A stretch of DNA of 7,691 nucleotides from DASSBQ01 sp035250505 (GTDB lineage Bacteria; Nitrospirota; Nitrospiria; Nitrospirales; Nitrospiraceae): NCBI GenBank assembly GCA_035250505.1, contig DATFFC010000001.1:1-7691 (forward strand), in the 5' to 3' direction. Below, piece by piece: positions 1 through 5,740 of this stretch. A program made the position numbers and the translations under genes. The notes below the pieces were generated by a model. The model was not told where the DNA came from. It made no database searches and saw only the letters and a list, made by a program, of their open reading frames with translations. Position 1 is the stretch's first letter; each line of letters starts with the position of its first letter.

Positions 1-92
1 TACAAAGCTTGTTTTCAGGCCCCGCCGCTGGGCATTTCCACCCATGGAGAGGATGGGGGGTGGCCGGCAAGGCAGAAAACCATTGACCGCGA
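1..92. other. Left-edge non-coding stretch continuing the repeat, with a hairpin
   Basis: No convincing gene lies here. The minus strand is open from an ATG at 151 to the window edge (50 codons), but the translation is rich in Pro, Cys and Gly and I recognise no family. Positions 38-63 can fold: CCA and CCCAT pair with ATGGG and TGG around a short loop, with a three-base bulge. The stretch directly continues the repeat copy at 93-154 and may belong to the same dispersed element, whose body would then run leftward out of the window. This is inference. Confidence 0.35.
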
Positions 93-154
93 TCGGAAGG
101 GCTCGCCCGTCGTTCGCACACCAGCAGATAGTCCCTTAATAACGAACTCATTAG
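93..154 (-). repeat. Left copy of an inverted repeat shared with the right window edge
   Basis: Read on the minus strand this begins CTAATGAGTTCGTTATTAAG and ends CCCTTCCGA. By hand alignment it matches 7629-7691 on the plus strand at about three quarters of positions with one small gap, and better over the first 24 bases (21 of 24). Similarity starts sharply at CTAATGAG in both copies. Upstream of it the two flanks are unrelated, as expected at the end of a dispersed element. The two copies point away from each other, so the element bodies would lie outside the window. I could not assign an IS family. Confidence 0.65.
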
Positions 155-210
155 TAAATCAAGATCGCCAAATGCTCTCAGCGGCTTTCTTTCTTCTGAT
201 TTCGACCTCT

Positions 211-975
211 TCACAGAGCCTTCTCATCATTGCCGCTTAAAAGACTTCCGCTGTTAGGAATCGGGTTGTCAATCCGCAGCTTTCGATACGTCAACCACAT
301 CTCCGCCGCTAAAGCCCAAACAACTTTGATCTTCAGATCGCGCTCAAGGACCTCGACCACCGGAGCTGCATCCCACCCGCCACCGTTGATATAAATGGCA
401 TCCACTGAACCGGACATGTTTAACAAACCCCGCCTGCAATGGCGGTAAACGTCCATAGAGGAAACCTCATCCAGAGCCCGGAGCGAGGTCGTGTATAGTC
501 CGGCACTTTCGCCGCTCATGCTAAGACCCGGCATCAGCTCTGATTGAATTCCGAAACAGCCGAAATAATTGACGATGGCCTGGTTCAGTTCGTCCCCATA
601 GTAAGTCGCAACGGCTACTTTCCGGACACCCAGAGTCTGAAGAGCGATAGCGTGGGGTTCCATCGGCGTGACGACCGGTAGACCAATCTTCCTCGAGAGC
701 TCCGCCGCCCACTCGCGCTCGAAATCCAAACCTTTGAGCAAAAATGGCGGCGTTCCGCTCACGGCGATAATATCGCACCCGACTTCTTTGAGCTGAACCG
801 CCAGCTCTTCAGCCCGTTTAAAACCTTCCAGGAATGATTCCCGCTTCTCGCTGCGAAATCCGATAAAAGTGGGCACGATTTCCACACCTTCGGGTGCGTT
901 CTTGTACCAGAAGGCAAAAGACTTGCCGCGATGCGTCGGTTTGATCAAGCCGATGCGAGCTCTCCAAGCAACCAT
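211..975 (-). CDS. Arylmalonate decarboxylase / maleate isomerase-like protein (Asp/Glu racemase superfamily)
   Basis: This 254-residue protein has the usual length of the arylmalonate decarboxylase (AMDase)/maleate cis-trans isomerase group, cytoplasmic enzymes that decarboxylate or isomerise small dicarboxylic acids. The fold marks are visible: an N-terminal ARIGLIKP strand (6-13), the first active-site loop AVSGTPP (71-77), a central VATYYGDELN (122-131, with the conserved Tyr position at 125/126), and the second-half loop DAIYINGGGWDA (192-203). Members normally use Cys in the first loop (isomerases, racemases), the second loop (AMDase), or both. Here both equivalent positions appear to be Gly (74 and about 198), so the activity cannot be predicted and may be lost or altered. 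The start is supported by AGGAGG at 982-987, six bases upstream. A 277-base gap separates it from the lipoprotein gene, so it is probably transcribed on its own. Confidence 0.85.
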   Translation of the reverse strand: MVAWRARIGLIKPTHRGKSFAFWYKNAPEGVEIVPTFIGFRSEKRESFLEGFKRAEELAVQLKEVGCDIIAVSGTPPFLLKGLDFEREWAAELSRKIGLPVVTPMEPHAIALQTLGVRKVAVATYYGDELNQAIVNYFGCFGIQSELMPGLSMSGESAGLYTTSLRALDEVSSMDVYRHCRRGLLNMSGSVDAIYINGGGWDAAPVVEVLERDLKIKVVWALAAEMWLTYRKLRIDNPIPNSGSLLSGNDEKAL

Positions 976-1015
976 TGTTTTCCTCCTGTGCGCGAGTGGT
1001 CACAGCCTACCGAGC

Positions 1016-1045
1016 TGCATACTGCGCCGGTCCACGTGTCGTCAA
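1016..1045 (-). promoter_or_regulatory. Weak candidate promoter for the AMDase-like gene
   Basis: Read on the minus strand, TTGACG (1040-1045) is followed after 18 bases by TATGCA (1016-1021), about 40 bases before the ATG. The -35 box is good, but the -10 box matches the consensus at only about three positions. It is suggested mainly because the 277-base gap upstream of this gene needs a promoter. Confidence 0.25.
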
Positions 1046-1252
1046 CCGGCCAGCTGACCTTCCGGAAATTCTCGACGCGCCTGCGTGATCCGGCGGTTTT
1101 TTTCACCCGTGTCGTCCATCGTCTATTGTGGGTGCGGCGTTCGGCCGCCGCTTGTGGAGATCCCCGCGATGTTCGTCGTCACGCTCGGTCAGACCTGAGT
1201 TTGACTTATGGGGCGATCGGCCTCCCCTTTCGGCGTTGCTCTTGACGAATAT

Positions 1253-1465
1253 CTAACGCGCTTTCTCCAACTCGGCCAGACGACTCTTCGCCTGATTCGC
1301 GTAAGATGAGTCGGGATATTCTTCGACGATCTGCCGATAAAGTTTCGTCGCGTGCGGCCTGTTATTCTGCTTCTCTTCGAGCTGCGCGGTATCGTATAAA
1401 TCTTTCGCTTTATCGCCGCAGCCCGCGAGCAGCAGGAGGAGGCACGCGGCAAGAAATCTTCGCAT
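1253..1465 (-). CDS. Small TPR-like lipoprotein, 70 residues
   Basis: A short gene with a clear lipoprotein signal peptide: MRR, a Leu/Ala-rich core, then the lipobox LAGC with the lipidated Cys at residue 16. The mature part (about 54 residues) is helical and resembles a single tetratricopeptide-type unit, with LYDTAQLEEK followed by KLYRQIVEEYPDSSYANQAK. This is the repeat style seen in BamD and YbgF/CpoB-like envelope proteins. It is far too short to be either, so it is likely a stand-alone envelope scaffold or a reduced relative. There is no Asp at +2 after the Cys (the sequence is C-G-D), which is compatible with outer-membrane sorting. The start is supported by AGGAGA at 1472-1477, six bases upstream. 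That site overlaps the stop codon of the enolase remnant, suggesting the two were once one operon. Confidence 0.75.
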   Translation of the reverse strand: MRRFLAACLLLLLAGCGDKAKDLYDTAQLEEKQNNRPHATKLYRQIVEEYPDSSYANQAKSRLAELEKAR

Positions 1466-1475
1466 GAAAATTCTC

Positions 1476-1628
1476 CTAAATGGTAGGCGCTGGACTTACT
1501 CTGTAGTGTGCAATCAGCTCATCCTGCGGGTCCGCGCCGAGACCCGGGCCCTGCGGAACTTCAACTCCGCCGTTGATGACAGGCACGGTCTTGGGCAGGT
1601 GGCATCCTATGACTCCCGCTAGCACGAC
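1476..1628 (-). pseudogene. C-terminal remnant of an enolase-superfamily (MR/MLE type) gene
   Basis: Minus-strand translation of this stretch gives 50 codons ending in TAG at 1476-1478. The core, VINGGVEVPQGPGLGADP followed by QDELIAHYRV, is the characteristic C-terminal strand and tail of mandelate racemase/muconate lactonizing enzyme-type proteins (…VPxGPGLGxExD…). Intact members have roughly 350-400 residues, so nearly all of the gene, including the catalytic barrel, is missing. The reading frame upstream is closed by the cupin's own TAG at 1629-1631. The first dozen residues (VVLAGVIGCHLP) may be genuine or junction sequence. There is no start codon or ribosome binding site of its own, so it is probably untranslated. 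The homology call rests on motif recognition only. Confidence 0.7.
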
Positions 1629-2075
1629 CTATCTCTGAACGGGTTGGTCCACGAACGTCGCGATCGGCTGGCCGGTCTCGACGATATAGGTCGACAGCAT
1701 CCGCCCGGTTTCCGGGCCGAGGTCGCGCGCATTATGAGGGGTCCGCGGAGGGATCAGGAATCCATCCCCTGGGTTCAATACTACGGTGGCACGTCCCTGT
1801 ACCCTCATCTCGACCTGGCCTTCCATGATGTAGCCGACCTCTTCTCCTGGATGAACGTGCCATCCGGACTCGACTCCCGCCGGAATCAACGTCTCGACCT
1901 GGACCATCTCGCGACCTGAAATCGATAACGGCGAGCGTTGGACCTCGCGCCGAGCAAGCTTGCCCGCCAGGTCGTCCCGTGTTCGCTTATCGGCCTGTCC
2001 GGATGCGGGGGCCATGTAGGCGGCCACGCCGGCCAACGCTACAACTGCAACCAGCACGAAAACAATCCGTTTCAT
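1629..2075 (-). CDS. Exported single-domain cupin protein
   Basis: This 148-residue protein has a Sec-type signal peptide (MKR, a hydrophobic stretch over residues 4-21, and a likely cut after SGQA near residue 28) followed by one cupin beta-barrel. Cupin motif 1 is seen as GWHVHPGEEVGYIMEG, with His73, His75 and Glu79 as likely metal ligands. Motif 2 is GDGFLIPPRTPHN, with His114 as the fourth ligand. A complete ligand set suggests a metal-binding periplasmic protein, possibly an enzyme or small-molecule binder. Cupins of this size cannot be assigned a substrate by sequence alone. The start is supported by AAGGAG at 2083-2088, seven bases upstream. Its stop codon directly abuts, in the same frame, the enolase-superfamily remnant. 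The C-terminal QPIATFVDQPVQR looks like a normal cupin end, so the cupin itself seems intact. Confidence 0.88.
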   Translation of the reverse strand: MKRIVFVLVAVVALAGVAAYMAPASGQADKRTRDDLAGKLARREVQRSPLSISGREMVQVETLIPAGVESGWHVHPGEEVGYIMEGQVEMRVQGRATVVLNPGDGFLIPPRTPHNARDLGPETGRMLSTYIVETGQPIATFVDQPVQR

Positions 2076-2229
2076 ACGATGGCTCCTTCAAATATAGGTA
2101 ATGAACCGATGCGTAATCCGGCAAATCGCGGATCATGGTTCACAACGGGCGTGATCACAAAACAATCCCGAATCAGGGCTGCCTATCGGGCTTCGAATAC
2201 GGACGATCCGGAATAGGGGCATTCGTGTC

Positions 2230-2247
2230 TAGACTTGCCTAAGTCTA
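2230..2247. repeat. Perfect 7-bp inverted repeat, operator-like
   Basis: TAGACTT, a four-base spacer GCCT, then AAGTCTA: a perfect dyad in the 266-base gap between the cupin start and the tandem-VOC stop. No run of T follows on either strand, so a rho-independent terminator is unlikely. It lies about 155 bases upstream of the cupin ATG and could bind a dimeric regulator. No regulator gene lies in the window. Confidence 0.35.
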
Positions 2248-2341
2248 CTAACTAGTGATGCGCGACGACGGGGCGTCAGCCGCGAGTTCACGCTGAAGGA
2301 TAGCTCTACCACGTGCCGGCCCGTGGCAATAATGTACGAAC

Positions 2342-3304
2342 CTAGCCGCGCCAGTCGTAGTAAAGATTGGCGTAGTCTGTATTGTAGATACCGCCTTGCT
2401 TGATGCCGCGCGGAAAGGTCGACGCTGCCGGAAAGTCGCCGCTACAATAAATCTCGAGCAGGTTTCCGGAGGGATCGCGAAAGTACATCAAGGCTTTCTT
2501 GCCGTCGCGCGTCCACGGACCCGGCGTTACCACCCCATGGGATTTGAGCCACTCGATCATCGGCAGGAAATTTTCGGCGTCCGCATGAAAGGCGTAATGT
2601 GGATATTCGACGTCGCGCCCGGTCGGCACGCCGCCGCGCGTCGACAGGCCGACGACGGCGCCGGCGAGCCGAACCTCAGTGAACGTCTCCGGATCGCTCG
2701 TTGCCATCGGTTCGCCGCCCATCACCTCGATGAAGAAGCGCTTGGACTGTTCGATGTCGCTAACCGGCATGCTCAAGTGACCGAAGGAATGGATGCGCGG
2801 CCGTTCGGCGGCATTGCCCACGGCACCGTTCCACTGATACTGGAGCGCTTCGAGCGGCAGCGGTCTCCCGCCCTGGCGCGGTCCGAGTGCGAGCTCGCGA
2901 ATGTCTTCGTAACCACTATCGCAGTAAAACTCGAATAGATTGCCCGAAGGATCGCGAAAATAGAGTAGCGCAGTTTTGTAGTTTCGCGTCCAGCCGTGGT
3001 GAGGCACCTGGCATGCTTCCAGCCAGCGGCTGGCCAGCGCAAAGTTCTGTCCGTCGACATTGAGCCCATAGTGCGGGTATTCCACCGTTGGCCCGGTCCA
3101 ACCGCCGGATTGCTGAGACATGCCGAAGATCATGTCGGCGATGCGTACCTCGGCGAATCCGGGAATGTCATGGATGAGTTCCCCGCCCAATACCTGGGTA
3201 TAAAATCGCTTTGACTCTTCCACGTCACGGCACGGTAGACTGATATGGTGCAAGCAACCGAAGCGGGGGCGTTGATGCTGCGCGGTTCCGGATCTGCTCT
3301 CCAT
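2342..3304 (-). CDS. Tandem VOC-domain protein (glyoxalase / extradiol dioxygenase-like)
   Basis: This 320-residue protein consists of two vicinal-oxygen-chelate domains in a row, the layout of type I extradiol ring-cleavage dioxygenases and some glyoxalase-like enzymes. Domain 1 (about 16-130) has LHHISLPCRDVEESKRFY, VEYPHYG and DPSGNLFEFY. Domain 2 (about 171-288) has FGHLSMPVSDIEQSKRFF, VEYPHYA and DPSGNLLEIY. Each carries its own apparent metal triad: His19/20, His78 and Glu125, then His176, His236 and Glu284. The strong resemblance of the halves points to an internal duplication. There is no signal peptide, so it is cytoplasmic. An ATG 28 codons further upstream (3388) is in frame, but GGAGGAG at 3312-3318 sits seven bases before the 3304 ATG and the extra residues do not resemble VOC sequence, so I prefer 3304. 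The substrate is unknown; aromatic ring cleavage is possible but unproven. Confidence 0.85.
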   Translation of the reverse strand: MESRSGTAQHQRPRFGCLHHISLPCRDVEESKRFYTQVLGGELIHDIPGFAEVRIADMIFGMSQQSGGWTGPTVEYPHYGLNVDGQNFALASRWLEACQVPHHGWTRNYKTALLYFRDPSGNLFEFYCDSGYEDIRELALGPRQGGRPLPLEALQYQWNGAVGNAAERPRIHSFGHLSMPVSDIEQSKRFFIEVMGGEPMATSDPETFTEVRLAGAVVGLSTRGGVPTGRDVEYPHYAFHADAENFLPMIEWLKSHGVVTPGPWTRDGKKALMYFRDPSGNLLEIYCSGDFPAASTFPRGIKQGGIYNTDYANLYYDWRG

Positions 3305-3311
3305 GGCTCGG

Positions 3312-3318
3312 CTCCTCC
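3312..3318 (-). promoter_or_regulatory. Ribosome binding site fixing the tandem-VOC start
   Basis: GGAGGAG on the minus strand lies seven bases before the ATG at 3304. It decides between this start and the in-frame upstream ATG at 3388. Confidence 0.75.
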
Positions 3319-3398
3319 GGAGTGTGATGGTCGGACTATGACACGGACTGTGCACCGTGAACAAGGTGCGAAACGTAAATTCGTCCAACCGTTCAAGA

Positions 3399-3431
3399 CG
3401 TTCAATGGTTCGATAAGCTTACCATGAGCGG
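3399..3431. repeat. REP-like palindromic unit 1
   Basis: The unit runs CGTTCA-A-TGGT … ACCA-TGAGCG, an imperfect hairpin of about ten pairs with one bulged A and one G-T pair around the loop TCGATAAGCTT. From memory it resembles a widespread dispersed family of the form GTTC-ATGGT-TCGACAAGCT-ACCAT-GA found between genes in many environmental genomes. A second, related unit follows ten bases later. Confidence 0.55.
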
Positions 3432-3441
3432 TTCCGAATTA

Positions 3442-3473
3442 CGCTCATCCTGAGTTCATCGAAGGATTCGCGG
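3442..3473. repeat. REP-like palindromic unit 2
   Basis: The unit starts CGCTC-ATCCT-GAG and continues TTCATCGA-AGGAT-TCGCGG. ATCCT pairs with AGGAT, and the outer CG pairs with CG. It has the same architecture as unit 1 (CG-TCA head, central TCGA) but a different stem, as in the commonly seen paired form of this repeat family. It lies in the 253-base gap between divergently transcribed genes, 85 bases before the YceI ATG. Confidence 0.5.
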
Positions 3474-3557
3474 AGAGCACCACGCAGTTGAATCCGGTGC
3501 AGTGGGCGTTAAGGTAAGACGAGTCCAGATAGTATTTTTACTTGAAAGGAGCGGATT

Positions 3558-4112
3558 ATGGCCAAATGGTTTTTCGAACCGGGGCATACCGCGGCAGCGT
3601 TTTGTGTGCGTCACATGATGGTGACTTTTGTCCGCGGCCATTTCAAAGATATTCACGGCACCCTTGTCTTCGATCAGGAGGACCCGGGCGCGACTTCCGT
3701 CGAGGCCACGATCGAAGCTTCTGGAATCTGGACAGGTGAAGCGGCGCGCGACGCCCACCTCAAGAGCGAGGACTTTCTCGACGTGGAGAAACATCCGAAG
3801 ATTACTTTCGCAGGGAAGCAGGTGGAATTGGCCGGCGCGGACGAAGCGGTTCTCAGGGGCGAGTTAACGATTCGAGGTATAACCCGCACGGTGCCATTGC
3901 GCGTCCATTATCTAGGACAGTGGCAGACTCCATGGTGGGAAGATGGAGTGGATAAGGGACCGAAGACTAGGGCGGGCTTTGCTGCCACCATCACAATCAA
4001 TCGCCACGACTTCGGCGTGAGCTGGAACAGCACTTTAGACAGGGGTGGCGTCGTCGTCGGCAACCTGGTTGAGATCGCGATCGACGCCGAAGCGATCCTG
4101 CAAGAAGAATGA
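3558..4112 (+). CDS. YceI-family protein (lipocalin-like fold), cytoplasmic form
   Basis: This 184-residue protein matches the YceI family, beta-barrel proteins that bind long isoprenoid or lipid-like ligands in known members. Family marks are visible in order: FEPGHTAAAFCVRHMMVTFVRGHF (residues 6-29, the barrel entry), IEASGIWTG (52-60), RDAHLKSEDFLDVEKHP (64-80), FAGKQVEL, LRGELTIRGITRTVPL (99-114) and INRHDFGVSWN (147-157). E. coli YceI is periplasmic with a leader. This protein starts directly with the barrel and has no signal peptide, so it is probably cytosolic, a common variant. AAGGAG at 3546-3551 is six bases before the ATG. It is divergent from the tandem-VOC gene and convergent with the FGE-like gene, so it is monocistronic. 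The ligand is unknown. Confidence 0.9.
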   Translation: MAKWFFEPGHTAAAFCVRHMMVTFVRGHFKDIHGTLVFDQEDPGATSVEATIEASGIWTGEAARDAHLKSEDFLDVEKHPKITFAGKQVELAGADEAVLRGELTIRGITRTVPLRVHYLGQWQTPWWEDGVDKGPKTRAGFAATITINRHDFGVSWNSTLDRGGVVVGNLVEIAIDAEAILQEE

Positions 4113-4182
4113 TCAGCTTCTGCGGATCGAAATGAACCTGCTACAATCAGGTCCATGGTGCAGCGGTCATCCTGGGAGATCT

Positions 4183-5034
4183 TTACAAAACCAGCAGCGC
4201 GTCGGACACACAACGGAATCCTATGTAGGCGTGGCCCGAGGCGGCGCGACCGGCGTCAACGGCTTCGCGGGATGTGGACGTAAGCCCTTCGGGACCGCTG
4301 GATGAATTCCCGCCGCGGGCGACCACCGTGTCGGTGGGCGCCGGCTCCTCGCGTCCCTCCTTTGGATTATAGGGATAAGCTTTATAAATCGAACGAGTCC
4401 ATTCCCAAACCTGTCCTGCCATATCGAGAACCCCGTAGGGGCTTGCTCCTTTAGGAAACTGCCCGACGGGAACCGTTTGACCGCGAAAGCCGCCGATAAA
4501 CGCCAGATCAGGGCGGGGCATGTCATTACCCCAGGGATAGAGCCGGCCGTCGGTTCCACGCGCGGCTTTTTCCCACTCCGCTTCGCTGGGAAGCCGCTTA
4601 CCGGCCCACGCGCAATAGGCGGCGGCGCCGTACCGGCTCATCTCACCGGCAGGGTGATTCTCGAAACCTTCCTTGGGCAGCCACTTGCCGCCTCGATTGT
4701 GGACCAGAGCGTCGGGATCCGCGACATCCAAATACATTTCACCCTTGGGCCCGGTGGGACCTTTTTCCTGGATGAACTTCGCGTACTCTCTGGCGGTAAC
4801 AAGATTTCTATCGATGTAGAAGGCTGGGAGAAACAATCTGTGCGCCGGAGTTTCGTCCTTGGGCCCACCGTCTCGCCCCATTGTAAATTCCCCGGCTGGG
4901 ATGTTGACCATTCCAGCGAACTTTCCCCCGCGAGTCTCCGCTGCCGCGGCAGCTCGGATTTCCCGCGCAGCGATCATGGCGAGGAACATAAACAAAATCG
5001 TGGAAACTATTAGCTTCCGCAGGTTCGTAGCCAT
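4183..5034 (-). CDS. Exported FGE/SUMF1-fold protein lacking the catalytic cysteine pair
   Basis: This 283-residue protein has an N-terminal signal peptide (NLRK, a hydrophobic stretch about 9-22, then an Ala-rich region to about residue 32) followed by the formylglycine-generating enzyme (FGE-sulfatase) fold. Landmarks are FAGMVNIPAGEFTMG (39-53), the DETPAHRLFLPAFYIDR strand (60-76), NHPAGEMSRYGAAAYCAWAG (126-145), KRLPSEAEWEKAARG (146-160), LYPWGN (165-170), YGVLDMAGQVWEW (200-212), ARGGN (239-243) and the terminal GFRC (272-275). True FGE has two cysteines just after the RGG motif that oxidise a sulfatase Cys. Here that region reads NSSSGPEGLTSTSRE with no Cys, so sulfatase maturation is unlikely. 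Related folds serve many other roles. No sulfatase gene lies nearby. The start is the first in-frame ATG with a sensible leader. Its ribosome binding site is weak. Confidence 0.85.
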   Translation of the reverse strand: MATNLRKLIVSTILFMFLAMIAAREIRAAAAAETRGGKFAGMVNIPAGEFTMGRDGGPKDETPAHRLFLPAFYIDRNLVTAREYAKFIQEKGPTGPKGEMYLDVADPDALVHNRGGKWLPKEGFENHPAGEMSRYGAAAYCAWAGKRLPSEAEWEKAARGTDGRLYPWGNDMPRPDLAFIGGFRGQTVPVGQFPKGASPYGVLDMAGQVWEWTRSIYKAYPYNPKEGREEPAPTDTVVARGGNSSSGPEGLTSTSREAVDAGRAASGHAYIGFRCVSDALLVL

Positions 5035-5340
5035 GGCCGCGCTCTAACATGGCGGAATGTTGGATGGCAAGCGGCAATTCCTCGGTCAGCGAAAATAAAA
5101 TCGAGATTCGACCGTTATCTCTACCCCTGAACTACCAAGATGTTTGACACCGTTAACAATGCGGCCACTTGCGGTCGGATATATCAGGACGTCGCCGACT
5201 TCTATATTATGGCATGAGCGGTCGGGAAAAAGTGGGGTTGGAAACTGATGAGAATCCGGCCGCTCTGTGAATTTTCAAGATCGTCGATCGCCGACCTGTA
5301 TGCTCACCTAGTCAGGCCACGAACCGAAGGAGAAAAAGCC
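5035..5340. other. 306-base divergent intergenic region
   Basis: This gap lies between the FGE-like gene (leftward) and the small VOC gene (rightward) and must hold promoters for both, but I find no convincing pair of boxes. A consensus TTGACA is present at 5144-5149 on the plus strand, without a -10 box at normal distance. TATATT occurs at 5203-5208. The octamer GCGGTCGG occurs twice (5171-5178 and 5218-5225), possibly by chance. An in-frame ATG at 5248 would extend the VOC protein by 31 residues but has no ribosome binding site or family similarity. Confidence 0.4.
5327..5332 (+). promoter_or_regulatory. Ribosome binding site fixing the small VOC start
   Basis: AAGGAG ends eight bases before the ATG at 5341. 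It favours that start (or the adjacent ATG at 5344) over the in-frame ATG at 5248. Confidence 0.7.
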
Positions 5341-5697
5341 ATGATGACTCGTCTCATACCGAAGATATTCTTCAATCGAATGAGCGAAGGTCTCGATCTC
5401 TTCGTAGATTGCCTTGGCTTTAAAATCCTTCATCAGGAGGCCTCACTTGCGGTTGTCGAAAGGGACAGCGCCAAGGCGTATGTCGTGGAGAGCCCGGAAT
5501 ATGCGGCGAAGGACCGGCCGGAAATCGCTATCGAAACCGATACGATTCACGATCTTCACAAGGAGATCTCCTCAAAACGACCAGAGATGCTGCATCCGAA
5601 CTCAAGCCAGGTCGAAAAGAAACCTTGGGGCTCTCTGGAGTTCGCGCTTTTGGATAAGACCGGCGTTTGTGTAGTGTTTCGTCAGTGGGAGGTCTAA
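5341..5697 (+). CDS. Small VOC-superfamily protein (bleomycin-resistance / glyoxalase-like)
   Basis: This 118-residue protein has the length and pattern of one-domain VOC proteins such as bleomycin-resistance-like proteins, which act as dimers that bind a drug or small substrate in a shared cleft. Visible marks are the first half GLDLFVDCLGFKILHQEASLAVVER, typical of the family's …FYxdvLGFxxxxxxxxxAxxER layout, and the second half RPEIAIETDTIHDLH, KKPWGSLEFALLDKTGVCVVF. The usual first metal-ligand His near the N-terminus is not evident (the strand reads IPKIFFNRMS), so it may be a binding protein and not a metalloenzyme. It has no signal peptide. The hydrolase gene follows after 43 bases on the same strand, probably in the same transcript. 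Resistance function is not claimed; many such proteins have unknown ligands. Confidence 0.75.
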   Translation: MMTRLIPKIFFNRMSEGLDLFVDCLGFKILHQEASLAVVERDSAKAYVVESPEYAAKDRPEIAIETDTIHDLHKEISSKRPEMLHPNSSQVEKKPWGSLEFALLDKTGVCVVFRQWEV

Positions 5698-5713
5698 CAT
5701 AGGTGAGGAGCCG

Positions 5714-5733
5714 CCGCGTTCAAAGCGACGCGG
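5714..5733 (+). promoter_or_regulatory. Hairpin overlapping the hydrolase ribosome binding site
   Basis: CCGCGT (5714-5719) and ACGCGG (5728-5733) form a perfect six-base stem with an eight-base loop. The right arm ends inside the GGGAG (5732-5736) that serves the GTG start at 5741. There is no T-run, so it is not a terminator. It could lower translation of the hydrolase relative to the upstream VOC gene. The functional reading is inference. Confidence 0.35.
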
Positions 5734-5740
5734 GAGTAAC

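Noticed and set aside
1087..1102. Run of T preceded by a GC-rich stretch, terminator-like on the plus strand
   Set aside because: The possible stem is only about four pairs and no plus-strand gene lies upstream.
931..1245. Plus-strand open frame of 104 codons spanning the gap after the AMDase-like gene
   Set aside because: Low-complexity Arg/Ser/His-rich translation, no ribosome binding site, and it overlaps the start of a well-supported gene on the other strand.
2396..2938. Long open frame (180 codons) on the plus strand
   Set aside because: It is antisense to the tandem-VOC gene, has no ribosome binding site and resembles no family; it is a shadow of the GC-rich codon pattern.
3411..3420. 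GGTTCGA-type string resembling a tRNA T-loop
   Set aside because: It is part of the REP-like unit; no acceptor or anticodon arms are present.
4136..4152. ACCTG…CAGGT hairpin between the convergent YceI and FGE-like genes
   Set aside because: Only five pairs and no T-run on either strand; not a credible rho-independent terminator.
4477..5013. Long open frame (178 codons) on the plus strand
   Set aside because: It lies opposite the FGE-like gene, whose motifs are clear on the minus strand.
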